From: M3007 sp964621185
Lineage (GTDB): Bacteria > Bacteroidota > Bacteroidia > Chitinophagales > Saprospiraceae
Length of the DNA stretch: 64,000 nucleotides
Assembly: GCA_964621185.1 (NCBI GenBank)
Contig: CAZULM010000003.1
Location: 157,568 to 221,567, forward strand
Reading direction: 5' to 3'
Shown: piece after piece, positions 41,483-49,740 of the stretch
How positions within the stretch are numbered: the first letter of the stretch is position 1
Layout: every line of letters starts with the position of its first letter
Notes under the pieces: model-generated
Told to the model about the DNA's origin: nothing
Seen by the model: the letters and a program-made list of their open reading frames with translations, nothing else
The model's database searches: none
Translations under genes and position numbers: made by a program

Positions 41483-42100
41483 TTATAGTGAAATTTTTTC
41501 GGCGTGTTTCTGGATAAATTTTCGGCCTTTTTCAGACAGGATGCCGTGCAGGTAGTGCATCAGGTATTCCTTGAAAATCACGTCGCGCCTAAATGTGTTT
41601 TGAGGGAAAATAGTTTCGTCGAACAGTTGAAAAGATGTGGCGATGTGCAATCTGGTTACGATGTCGATGTCGAAATCGTCGCGGTAAAGCCCTTCACTAA
41701 CTCCTCTTTGCAGGTTTGCCTTCACAACTTGGTACAGGAATCCCTGCTGGAATTCGTGCATCAGTTCCCAGGCGTCGCGGTGGTACTTCTGAAGGTCGTA
41801 CACGATGTTGGCCTTCATCTGTTCCATTTGTTGGGAATTGCTTTCAATGACGAAGAACATTTCCTCGATGGCGTTTTTTGCTTTGCTGTACATGATTTCG
41901 CAATCGCGTTTTTCTTGCTCAATGTGCATTTCCAGCACTTTGCGTACGAGATCATCCTTGCTGTTGACGAAGGTGTAAAGCGTCTTTTTTGAAATGCCAA
42001 GCTCCCGCGCCACGTCGTCCATCGTGATGCTTTTTATACCAAGGCGCAGAAACAGGTCTTGAACCCGTTTCAGCCATTTATCCTGCTGCTCAGAAAACAT
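41483..42100 (-). CDS. TetR/AcrR family regulator of the efflux operon
   Basis: 205 residues from MFSEQQDKWLKRV; an ATG 36 bp upstream is possible. The helix-turn-helix is at residues about 20-50 (IKSITMDDVARELGISKKTL, YTFVNSKDDLVRKVL). The rest is helical. As first gene of the operon, with tolC 17 bp after it, it probably represses its own operon and responds to an exported compound; the ligand is unknown. The promoter region upstream (42137-42471) is occupied by a 42-bp inverted-repeat element, so the operon's control region may have been altered by it. Confidence 0.93.
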   Translation of the reverse strand: MFSEQQDKWLKRVQDLFLRLGIKSITMDDVARELGISKKTLYTFVNSKDDLVRKVLEMHIEQEKRDCEIMYSKAKNAIEEMFFVIESNSQQMEQMKANIVYDLQKYHRDAWELMHEFQQGFLYQVVKANLQRGVSEGLYRDDFDIDIVTRLHIATSFQLFDETIFPQNTFRRDVIFKEYLMHYLHGILSEKGRKFIQKHAEKISL

Positions 42101-42329
42101 GGGGCGAAGGTAACGGCGGAAACGTTTTTCTTGCAAATCGTTTCCATCGTTTATGTGGATTTATCGACGAACGTCGGGTTTTGGGGCGTTTGTGGCAAAA
42201 TTAAATTGGGCGGGCGGTTGGTTCGGTGGGCGCCTGACAAACAAAGTATTGTTTCAACATTAAGTGTATTGCGGCAACAAACCACGGAAACACCAATTCA
42301 TCATTCAACACTTCACACTTCAACCATTA

Positions 42330-42466
42330 CTTCAACAATCGGAAATCATGTACTCTGCAATCGTCAATCAAAAAAATTCAAGGAGCGAAGCCTTATGGTT
42401 ATGAAACATTCCCGTTAACTTTACTTGATTGACGATTGCCGAGTACATGATTTTCGATTGTTGAAG
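42330..42466. repeat. element with 42-bp imperfect terminal inverted repeats
   Basis: The left arm 42330-42371 (starts CTTCAACAATCGGAAATC) and the right arm 42425-42466 (ends TTTTCGATTGTTGAAG) are reverse complements over 42 nt with two mismatches, around a 53-nt interior. It has the size of a MITE or a long stem-loop. The rest of the 335-bp gap (42137-42471) contains AT-rich sequence and the words CACTTCACACTTCAACC, with no gene. Confidence 0.9.
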
Positions 42467-42471
42467 TATCC

Positions 42472-43419
42472 TCACCCCCCAAACAAAAACAGCCGCCCTC
42501 CTTTCCCCGTCGCCCAGCCTTTCCCGCCCAGCACGAACACATCTGTAAAATCCACCTCGCAGGGTGCTTCTACTGCCTGCTGCCAAGAAGCACCCCCATC
42601 CTCGGTGCGCCAGAAAATTCCCTTGTCGCCCACTAACCAGCCGCGCTCGGGCGTGACGAACCAGAGCGCCCGGAAGCCTTTGTTTCGCTTGCCTGCAAGC
42701 CCGCCTTTGCGGATGTTCTTCCAGTTTTTGCCGCCGTCCACCGTTTTGTAGAGGTTGCCGCTGCTGCCGCAGATATAGCCCGTTAGCGCATCCGGGAAAT
42801 GCACAGAAGTGAAAAAATCGCCCGTCAGGTGCAGGCGCTCCCAGTGCTGGCCGGCATCGGCGGAGCGGATGGCCCAGCCGGCGCCGACCGCCAGCAAGGT
42901 GAGCGAATCGGCATACCATACCGCGGCCAGCTCTCCTTGCACATCATGGGTATGGGCCGGGCGCCAAAAAGCTTCGGGCCCGAACACCCGCAACTGTCCG
43001 CCGTGAAAGCCTTCGCCGCTGACAGTAGCCCCGTATTCGGCGCCGGGGAAATGCGCGCAGTGCAGCCATTGGTAATCGACCCGCATGAGCTGCCAATCCG
43101 CTGCGCCCGGTTGCCGGAAGAATACCGCGTCTTGCCCGCAGGCATAGCCCTGCCCGTTGGGCGAAAAAGTGACGTGTTCCATTTTCCGGTGGAGCGCGGT
43201 GTCCACCACCCAGCTTTCGCCGCCATCGGCAGTGGAGAGGATGAAGCCGGAAACCCAGGCTTTGCCCCCGCAGGTGCTGCCGTGCAGGGAGTCGGTGAAC
43301 CAAACGGCACTCAGGTCGTCGCGCACGGGCATGGCGATTTCCCGGAAGCTGGGGAGGGCGATTTTTTCCTTGCCGCAGGCCGAGAGCAGCAGCATCAGGA
43401 AAGCGGGCCAGTGTTTCAT
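42472..43419 (-). CDS. Ycf48/BNR-type beta-propeller lipoprotein
   Basis: 315 residues. A lipoprotein signal (MKHWPAFLMLLLSAC, lipobox LSAC) leads into a seven-blade-type propeller with BNR/Ycf48-like turns: ILSTADGGESWVVDT, FFRQPGAADWQLM, IRSADAGQHWERLHL, LYKTVDGGKNWKNI, FWRTEDGGASWQQA, separated by AVWF.DSLHG and GYICGSSGNL-like strands. The Ycf48 fold is used for assembly factors in phototrophs, but in Bacteroidota these propellers occur widely on surface lipoproteins of unknown role. The stop codon is 6 bp from the 42-bp inverted repeat element. Divergent from the giant WD40/TPR gene. Confidence 0.88.
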   Translation of the reverse strand: MKHWPAFLMLLLSACGKEKIALPSFREIAMPVRDDLSAVWFTDSLHGSTCGGKAWVSGFILSTADGGESWVVDTALHRKMEHVTFSPNGQGYACGQDAVFFRQPGAADWQLMRVDYQWLHCAHFPGAEYGATVSGEGFHGGQLRVFGPEAFWRPAHTHDVQGELAAVWYADSLTLLAVGAGWAIRSADAGQHWERLHLTGDFFTSVHFPDALTGYICGSSGNLYKTVDGGKNWKNIRKGGLAGKRNKGFRALWFVTPERGWLVGDKGIFWRTEDGGASWQQAVEAPCEVDFTDVFVLGGKGWATGKGGRLFLFGG

Positions 43420-43465
43420 GCGGTAAAAGTAAGCGCATGTTCAAAAACGGCCTTTTTTTCGGCAA

Positions 43466-43496
43466 TTGTTTCGGCGGTTCAAGGTTGGTATCTTTG
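43466..43496 (+). promoter_or_regulatory. promoter just before the giant WD40/TPR gene
   Basis: TTG (43466-43468), 20 nt, TATCTTTG (43489-43496). The box ends 5 nt before the ATG at 43502, predicting an almost leaderless transcript. Confidence 0.6.
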
Positions 43497-43501
43497 TGGC
43501 C

Positions 43502-46500
43502 ATGAAAACAACTGCTATGCGCCAAATCTTGCTGCTCCCATGCCTGCTTTCCGCCACCTTTTTGCTGGCCCAAAGCAAAACACAACCATATTACCAAAAC
43601 GTACAAGAGCCGCAGCAACAAAAAGCAGTGCGGGCCGATTGCTTTCAGCGGAAAGACAATGCCGCTACGGCCGCAGCACGGCGCAGCGATTTTCAAGCGG
43701 CGCTGCGCTTGTTCAAAGAGGCAAAAAACTGCCCGGAAGTGGGCGCCAATTCAAGGAGGAGCAGGGATTTGGACAAAAAGATCGAGTATTGCGAAGCCCG
43801 GTTGGGCGGGAGAAACGGCACCAGGTCGGAAACCGTTGGCACCGCCCGGCGCGTGGAGAGCCTCGAAGAGCTAACACGCGGCAGCTTTCGCCCGAGCCCA
43901 GCCTTCCTCAAAAACGAAGACCCAAATTGTTTCCTCATCACGATGCAGGAGGCCGACCGAGCTTTCCGCGACAGCTTCTGGGAGGATGCCGCCAAGCTGT
44001 ACCGCGCCGCAAAATCCTGCGCAGATGCCAACCAGGGCGACCGGGAGCGCATGAGCCGGCGCATCGCAGCCTGTGAGGAGGCCGCAAAAGACGAACTCCT
44101 TCAAAAAGAAATAAAAGCCGTCAAGCTGGCCCGCCACGCCATCGCCGCCAACCGCGCCGACGACGCAATGGACCTGCTTTGGGAAGGCAACAGGGCCCTG
44201 GCCTGGCGACTGGCCGATTTTGCCAACTACTACATCGCCCCCGACGACAACCCCGACTGCCTGGATGCCATGTACAGCGCCTATTTTTTCAACAAGCCAG
44301 ACCCGAAAAGCTCGCTCGAAAACCCTCCTTTTTGCTACCACCTTTCAGAAAACTTTGGCAGCAGCACCCAATACAGATTTTATGAAAATGAGCTTGGGGA
44401 ATTTTTGACCGCTTTCATACCCGAGGAAACGAGGTTTGTCACCTGGGAAATTCCGTCTATGAAAATCGTGGAAGTGTTCAGCCTTGAATTGTTGAAAGAC
44501 CCGATCGGTTTTGACCGCGCGCCCAATGGCGGCTGGCTGGTGTACGGCTCGAATTATTTCTATCTGCCCAATGGCGAAAAGCTCGACGTTCAGCAGGTAT
44601 CCAATTATTGTTTCAGCGACGACGGCAAGTATTTCCTCTACGAAGACATCAGCAACGGGAGCCTGAACCTGATATCGCTCGACCTGCCCATCCAGGCGCA
44701 ACAGCAGCAGCGGAAAAACAGCAGCAACCTGGCCCGCCTCAGCAGCCCGCAATCGCTGAACTACCCCGTGGACAATGGCTTGCGCTGCATGAAAAGCTAC
44801 AAGGGAGAGTTCTGGCTCGGCTACCGCGACCGTGTAGAGGTGCACGCCCTGGACAAAAGCACCGGAACGTATGCGCCGCGCATAACCTGGCTACTGGCCG
44901 ACACTTCATTGGCTGAAAGCGCGGATTTGTCCATGTACCTGTACCCGGAAACCCGGGAGCTCATCGTAGGCACCCCAACCGATGCCTACTACTTTTTCCT
45001 GAACAACACGCCCGATGGCAGCGCACAGGCGACCGTTGGCGCACAGTACAAAATAAACGGCAAGCTCCAGTCCAGCACTGTACATTCCGGGCACTTGCTG
45101 GCAACAACGACCAGCCTTGTGGAAAATCAGGATGCAGAGCTCATGACCATGCACCTGCCCTCGGAAAAGCGCATTGTCAGCCGGTTTTTGAGCAATACAG
45201 GCTGGAGCCTCACGCTGACTTCCGCCATTTCGCCCAGCGGGCAATGGGTCTTGGTGAAGGGAACGGATCGGCGCTGCAGCCTGTGGTCGCTGCGCGATAC
45301 AAGCCTGAGCCTACCCATGGAATTTGAAACCGGTACCGACAACCGATTGAGCCCTGATGGAAACCTGATCTATGTGCTGGAAGACGACATGCTTAAGGTG
45401 TTCGATTTCGACGACATAAAAAACGGTGCTCAGGAGGAAATACCCGTGTTGCAGGGATCGCTGTTGCCCGAAGGCCAGTCAAACAAGTGGGCAGTGTACC
45501 AAAGTGCCAACAACCAGGTGTCGATCCAGAACTTGCTCAGCAAAAAGGAATTGCATTTTGAGATCGAACCGTTGGAGAACGGGCAAATACCGTATTGTTT
45601 CGACTTTCAGGAATCCCGATACTTCGCCTATTCGCCCAGCCAAGGCTTGGTGGCGGTAAAATCGCTGCCAGACCGGCAAAGCCTCGCTTCCCGCGATTTT
45701 GGGGGCACGGTCGTGCTGCTGCGCTCGGTTCCCGGCACCGACAAGCTGCTGGTGGTCACCCAGGTGAAGCAGCAGTTTGGCGAGATTCGCTACACCGTCA
45801 AGGTTTGGGATTTTTCAAAACCGGCTGAAAACCCTCAGACCGTGCGCTTGAAAGATTATTACGTCCTGTATGCACGGGTTTCAGACCAGGGCGACCGCAT
45901 TGCGCTGAGCAATGGGGGCGATATCCGCCTGTTTTTGGTAGAAAACCTTTTCGACGAGGCTGTTGTGATCAAGCCGCCCCAGAATACGGTGTTTTACGAC
46001 CTGGCATTCAGGCCCGACGGCCTTGCGCTGGTATCGGGCGACGAGCAAGGGAAAGTATCCATCTGGGATGTGACGACCGGCAAACCGCTGCTCCAGTTTT
46101 CAAACGTATGGGCAGGGGTTCAACATGAGGTTTACCGCCTGGCCTTTGCATACGAGGGCAACCGCCTGCGTCTGGTGTCGCCCAACCGCATTTTTACGGC
46201 AAACCTCGATGCCTTCTCCTTGCGCGACGTGGTACAATCTGAGGAACGGCGGCTGACATCCTTCACCTCTGAACAGATACGTGCCTACAACTTGGAGATA
46301 GCCTTTAAATACCCCAACAATTTTGCGCGACTGGCCCAATCTGGCGACATCCCCCTCATCATGTCCTTTTTCCGCTATTTTATGGACCAGTCCATCAACA
46401 GCAACAACATAGCGCTGGTCAACAACTATTGCAATTGGGCCACAGAATTGTTTATCAGGTTGGACGAAAGCGGCCGCAAGAACACCGAGGCCACGCTGCT

Positions 46501-48217
46501 GGACATGTTGGGCGATTTTACCCTCAAGCTGCTCCTGCGAAACAATTCGGCAGGGGCCGCAGAAGTGGTAGACTATATGAACAGCAATTTCAACCGGCCC
46601 AACATTGCCCTGCTGAATGGCGCCCACACAGCACTGGTACGGCAGAACCTGGACGAAGCGTCGATGCTGTACACCGACTATCTGCTGCGCATTGCAGACA
46701 GCCCCTATTTCAACGGGGAGGTTTCGGACATCAGCACCAAACTGTCGCAGTTCAGGGAATACGACCTTTTGGACAGCGCACAGGTCAGCTGTGTTTGCGG
46801 CATTTTCAACCCCTTCGATGCGTTCAGCAAGTTCTGCGTCGGGAAAGACAAGCTCATTGCCTCGCAGAATTCGGCGCAAGTGGTAGCGTACAAACAGGTG
46901 TACGCCGCTTTAGACTCCGTGACCTATTGGGTCAACAGATCGGCAAAGGCAGCGGTGCTGGAGCGCGCCTATGCACTGGCCAGCACCCTGCCATACCCCA
47001 ACCCCAACGTGCCAAAGCACCCGCTCGACACCATCGTGGTGGCCTTAGCAAGGGCATACATGGACTTGGGCGATTTCGAGCTGAACTCGCCAAAAGCCCC
47101 CGTTTACTACAAGAAGGCGGTAGCGATACTGGAAAAAACAATTTCACTCAATGCGCAGCAAGACACCGCAAAGCTCAACCGGCTGACGCAAGCATACTTA
47201 GCCTGGGGGAAATACCTGCTTGCCATCGAAAAGCCCAGCGAAGCTTTGTCGAAGCTTAACGCCGCCTTGTCGGTGGGCAAAAAGCTGAGTGCGCCTTATG
47301 AAGAAGGGACTGTTGGGAAAATGATGGTCGAAATGCGGGTTCTGAGCCCTGTTTACCTTGAAGTATGCAAGGCTAACCTCTTGCTGGGCAAGGCTACAGA
47401 AGCCCGGAAAGCCTTCAAATTTTCCGAAGAGATGCTTCAGGACAGGCTCAGCTCCACCTTGATGGGCCATGTTTTTTTACTGGAGAACAACGACATCGAG
47501 GCTTTCCTGAATTACGGCGGCATTCGTACCGGGGAAGACCTGGGAGAGGCGCTGTTTCAAATTGGCCAAATGGCCGATTTGCTGCCTGCCCAAAGCCGCC
47601 GGCTGCGGGCTTTCGCCCCTACCTTGCAAAGCGCCTTCCTCGCCAACCACCCTGAAATAAGCCTTGAAGAAGTGGCATACTGGCTGGCATCGCAGCAAAT
47701 GACCCGCTACGGCGTGCTGGGACAATGGGATTCTGCATTGGTATGGTCGGACAAAGCCAGGAAAAACATAGACTTGCTGATGCAGCAGCGGAACAACGCC
47801 GCAGACTGGCGCAACAACTGGCTCAGCCAGCGCATCAACCAATCGTATTACCTCCTGTTCGCGAAATACCGGGATACCAGCGCGTTGTCGCAAGTGGTCG
47901 GGTATTCGGAGGAAGCCCTGAACTGGATCGAGCAATACGACCCTTATTCCATCTACAAATCATACGTCTATACCAACCTCGCCCACGCGCTTTGGCTCCG
48001 CAACCAGCCTGGCGACCGAAAAAAAGCGGTTGAAGCCTACTCGGCCCACCTCAATGCCTACAATTCCTTCGACGACACCTGGGAGCTTTTGCTCAAAGAC
48101 TTCCGCGACCTGCACCGCATCGGGCTGAATTGGCCAGACCTGAAAAATTTGGTGGCGCAAATAAAGCCAGAAGACGCTGCGATGACCAAAGAGGAATGGC
48201 AAGAAGTAACGTTTTAA
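43502..48217 (+). CDS. giant secreted WD40/TPR-repeat protein
   Basis: 1571 residues from MKTTAMRQILLLPCLLSATF, a signal peptide (the frame upstream overlaps the promoter). N-terminal 270 residues are helical with Cys-containing tandem modules of about 110 residues (FQAALRLFKEAKNCPEV and FWEDAAKLYRAAKSCAD, TPR-like pairs). Residues about 290-920 are beta-propeller WD40-like (GWSLTLTSAISPSGQWVLVK, FYDLAFRPDGLALVSGDEQG, KVSIWDVTTGKPLLQF). The C-terminal 600 residues are TPR-type helical repeats (YMDLGDFELNSPKAPVYYKK, LAWGKYLLAIEKPSEALSKL). It probably is a periplasmic or surface scaffold. No enzyme motif or T9SS tail is visible. A consensus promoter precedes it; convergent on the alkyltransferase-like gene. 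Confidence 0.88.
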   Translation: MKTTAMRQILLLPCLLSATFLLAQSKTQPYYQNVQEPQQQKAVRADCFQRKDNAATAAARRSDFQAALRLFKEAKNCPEVGANSRRSRDLDKKIEYCEARLGGRNGTRSETVGTARRVESLEELTRGSFRPSPAFLKNEDPNCFLITMQEADRAFRDSFWEDAAKLYRAAKSCADANQGDRERMSRRIAACEEAAKDELLQKEIKAVKLARHAIAANRADDAMDLLWEGNRALAWRLADFANYYIAPDDNPDCLDAMYSAYFFNKPDPKSSLENPPFCYHLSENFGSSTQYRFYENELGEFLTAFIPEETRFVTWEIPSMKIVEVFSLELLKDPIGFDRAPNGGWLVYGSNYFYLPNGEKLDVQQVSNYCFSDDGKYFLYEDISNGSLNLISLDLPIQAQQQQRKNSSNLARLSSPQSLNYPVDNGLRCMKSYKGEFWLGYRDRVEVHALDKSTGTYAPRITWLLADTSLAESADLSMYLYPETRELIVGTPTDAYYFFLNNTPDGSAQATVGAQYKINGKLQSSTVHSGHLLATTTSLVENQDAELMTMHLPSEKRIVSRFLSNTGWSLTLTSAISPSGQWVLVKGTDRRCSLWSLRDTSLSLPMEFETGTDNRLSPDGNLIYVLEDDMLKVFDFDDIKNGAQEEIPVLQGSLLPEGQSNKWAVYQSANNQVSIQNLLSKKELHFEIEPLENGQIPYCFDFQESRYFAYSPSQGLVAVKSLPDRQSLASRDFGGTVVLLRSVPGTDKLLVVTQVKQQFGEIRYTVKVWDFSKPAENPQTVRLKDYYVLYARVSDQGDRIALSNGGDIRLFLVENLFDEAVVIKPPQNTVFYDLAFRPDGLALVSGDEQGKVSIWDVTTGKPLLQFSNVWAGVQHEVYRLAFAYEGNRLRLVSPNRIFTANLDAFSLRDVVQSEERRLTSFTSEQIRAYNLEIAFKYPNNFARLAQSGDIPLIMSFFRYFMDQSINSNNIALVNNYCNWATELFIRLDESGRKNTEATLLDMLGDFTLKLLLRNNSAGAAEVVDYMNSNFNRPNIALLNGAHTALVRQNLDEASMLYTDYLLRIADSPYFNGEVSDISTKLSQFREYDLLDSAQVSCVCGIFNPFDAFSKFCVGKDKLIASQNSAQVVAYKQVYAALDSVTYWVNRSAKAAVLERAYALASTLPYPNPNVPKHPLDTIVVALARAYMDLGDFELNSPKAPVYYKKAVAILEKTISLNAQQDTAKLNRLTQAYLAWGKYLLAIEKPSEALSKLNAALSVGKKLSAPYEEGTVGKMMVEMRVLSPVYLEVCKANLLLGKATEARKAFKFSEEMLQDRLSSTLMGHVFLLENNDIEAFLNYGGIRTGEDLGEALFQIGQMADLLPAQSRRLRAFAPTLQSAFLANHPEISLEEVAYWLASQQMTRYGVLGQWDSALVWSDKARKNIDLLMQQRNNAADWRNNWLSQRINQSYYLLFAKYRDTSALSQVVGYSEEALNWIEQYDPYSIYKSYVYTNLAHALWLRNQPGDRKKAVEAYSAHLNAYNSFDDTWELLLKDFRDLHRIGLNWPDLKNLVAQIKPEDAAMTKEEWQEVTF

Positions 48218-48265
48218 TCAATGTCACGGTTAAGGCCTGTTGGCGGGCACCTCGCCCATTTATTT

Positions 48266-48369
48266 TATACTATGATTCGCCTGATTTTTGTGATTGAGTA
48301 TGATTGATTCAACTGATGTTCAATTGATTACAAAGATCGACATGCACAAAACGAAGCGGCGTGAGGTAT
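48266..48369 (+). repeat. dispersed 104-bp repeat, copy B
   Basis: Same length and order of sequence as copy A (17057-17160), with roughly one difference in eight by eye. It lies in the 243-bp gap between convergent genes. The rest of the gap (48370-48460) shows nothing recognisable. Confidence 0.92.
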
Positions 48370-48460
48370 AGCTGCACATGCGCATGACCGTCATGCCGCG
48401 CCGCATGGCACCCCTGTGCTCAGATATTGCCATACTGCTCCAGATTCAAGCGCCAGAAGG

Positions 48461-48802
48461 TTAAAACGGCTCCCAATCCCCGAGTTCTTTTGGGTGCCAG
48501 AACAGGTTCTTAAAATCTACAATACAGTCGTTTTCAACCAATACCCCCTCGCTCTCGAGCAATTCCTGCATCCGGGTGGGCGTGGCGAAATGATGGCGGC
48601 CGCTGAGCTCGCCCTTGCGGTTCACCACGCGGTGGGCCGGCACGTCGTCCATGAAATGGCAGTTGTTGAGGGCCCAGCCGACCATGCGCGACGAGCCTAA
48701 GGCCAGGAAATCGGCGATGGCGCCGTAGTTGGTGACGCGGCCGCGCGGCACTTTGCGGGTCACGGCATACACAAGGTCGTAGTAGGTAGGTTGATCTTTC
48801 AT
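48461..48802 (-). CDS. alkyltransferase-like (ATL) DNA repair protein
   Basis: 113 residues from MKDQPTYYDLVYAVTRKVPR; an in-frame start at 48859 would overlap rsmA. The DNA-binding half of O6-alkylguanine-DNA alkyltransferase is clear: VPRGRVTNYGAIADFLAL, SRMVGWALNNC and PAHRVVNRKGELSG. In true alkyltransferases the active site reads PCHRV; here Cys is replaced by Ala (PAHRV). By family knowledge, ATL proteins bind alkylated guanine and pass it to nucleotide excision repair without removing the group. Length is typical of ATL proteins. It starts 8 bp after the rsmA stop, so the two form an operon. Confidence 0.93.
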   Translation of the reverse strand: MKDQPTYYDLVYAVTRKVPRGRVTNYGAIADFLALGSSRMVGWALNNCHFMDDVPAHRVVNRKGELSGRHHFATPTRMQELLESEGVLVENDCIVDFKNLFWHPKELGDWEPF

Positions 48803-48810
48803 GGTGTGGG

Positions 48811-49587
48811 TCAATGTGTTTCGGATGCCCTGGCAGCCAATTGTTCGTATTCCTGCCATCCCAGTTGTTCGGGGCGCTTTTGGAAATAGGGGTCTTCCAT
48901 CAGCAATTCGCTCGGGAAAAAGGGCTTCAAGGTGTTCCGCAGCATTTTTCGCCGCTGGTTGAAGGCTGTTTTCACCATTTGCCTGAACAGGGTTTCGTCG
49001 CAGCCCAGCACAAAGCCTTCCTTGCGGGTGAGTCGTATCACGGCCGAAAGCACCTTTGGCGGCGGGTTGAAAGCGTTCTGGGTCACAGTAAACAGGTATT
49101 CGGTATCATAGTAAGCCTGCGCCAAAACGCTGGTGATGCCATAGACCCGCGAGCCGGGCGCCGACACAATCCGGTCGGCCACCTCTTTCTGGAACATGCC
49201 CACCATCTCCGGTACCTGGTTGCGCCATTCCAGCAGCTTGAACAGTATCTGGGTGGAAATATTGTAAGGGAAATTGCCGATGAGGCAAAACTCCTGGTCG
49301 CCAAATACAGGCTTCGGGTCGAAATCGAGAAAGTCCTTGAAAAACAGGCGCTTGCCCGCAAAATCCGGGTAGTTTTTTCCCAGAATGTCCACCATGTCCT
49401 GGTCGGCCTCCACGGCATAGGTCTCGTATTCCGACTGTCGGAGCAGGTATTTGGTCAACATGCCCATGCCGGGGCCAACCTCCAGCACACGCCCCGTCTT
49501 TCCCGCCTGCAACAAGCCTTCGGAAATGCGCTCGGCGATGCTTTCATCGCGGAGGAAATGCTGGCCGTAGGATTTTTTTGCGTACAT
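48811..49587 (-). CDS. rsmA: 16S rRNA (adenine1518/1519-N6)-dimethyltransferase
   Basis: 258 residues from MYAKKSYGQHFLRDESIAER, the normal opening of RsmA/KsgA (an upstream in-frame ATG adds seven residues and is not needed). It dimethylates two adenines in helix 45 of 16S rRNA during ribosome assembly. The SAM motif I is VLEVGPGMGMLTKYLL, and motif IV is NFPYNIS (usual NLPY, with a conservative L to F change). The C-terminal domain has QRRKMLRNTLKPFF. Full length. It precedes the ATL gene by 8 bp. A perfect 50-bp palindrome lies 45 bp upstream of its ATG. Confidence 0.96.
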   Translation of the reverse strand: MYAKKSYGQHFLRDESIAERISEGLLQAGKTGRVLEVGPGMGMLTKYLLRQSEYETYAVEADQDMVDILGKNYPDFAGKRLFFKDFLDFDPKPVFGDQEFCLIGNFPYNISTQILFKLLEWRNQVPEMVGMFQKEVADRIVSAPGSRVYGITSVLAQAYYDTEYLFTVTQNAFNPPPKVLSAVIRLTRKEGFVLGCDETLFRQMVKTAFNQRRKMLRNTLKPFFPSELLMEDPYFQKRPEQLGWQEYEQLAARASETH

Positions 49588-49631
49588 TGTTGACGGTTGA
49601 CGGGGCACAACATTGGTGCTTTATGGAGATT

Positions 49632-49681
49632 TTGTTTTTCAGCACTCAAACGAAAATTTTCGTTTGAGTGCTGAAAAACAA
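49632..49681. repeat. perfect 50-bp palindrome without spacer
   Basis: Bases 49632-49656 and 49657-49681 are exact reverse complements with no loop (centre ACGAAAATTTTCGT, arms ending TTGTTTTTCAGC/GCTGAAAAACAA). It lies between the GT2 gene 3' end and the rsmA 5' end. There is no unpaired T-run beyond it. Confidence 0.95.
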
Positions 49682-49710
49682 TTCAATGCAAATGTACGAG
49701 TGTTGTGCAA

Positions 49711-49740
49711 ACCGTCCACCGTCTACCGTCCACCGTCCAT
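49711..49740. repeat. heptameric tandem repeat (CCGTCCA)n overlapping a gene end
   Basis: The tract reads ACCGTCC ACCGTCT ACCGTCC ACCGTCC, four 7-nt units. It covers the stop codon and last codons of the GT2 gene (49723 onward), giving the C-terminus DGGR. A related pair, TTGACGG TTGACGG, lies at about 49588-49602. Confidence 0.75.
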
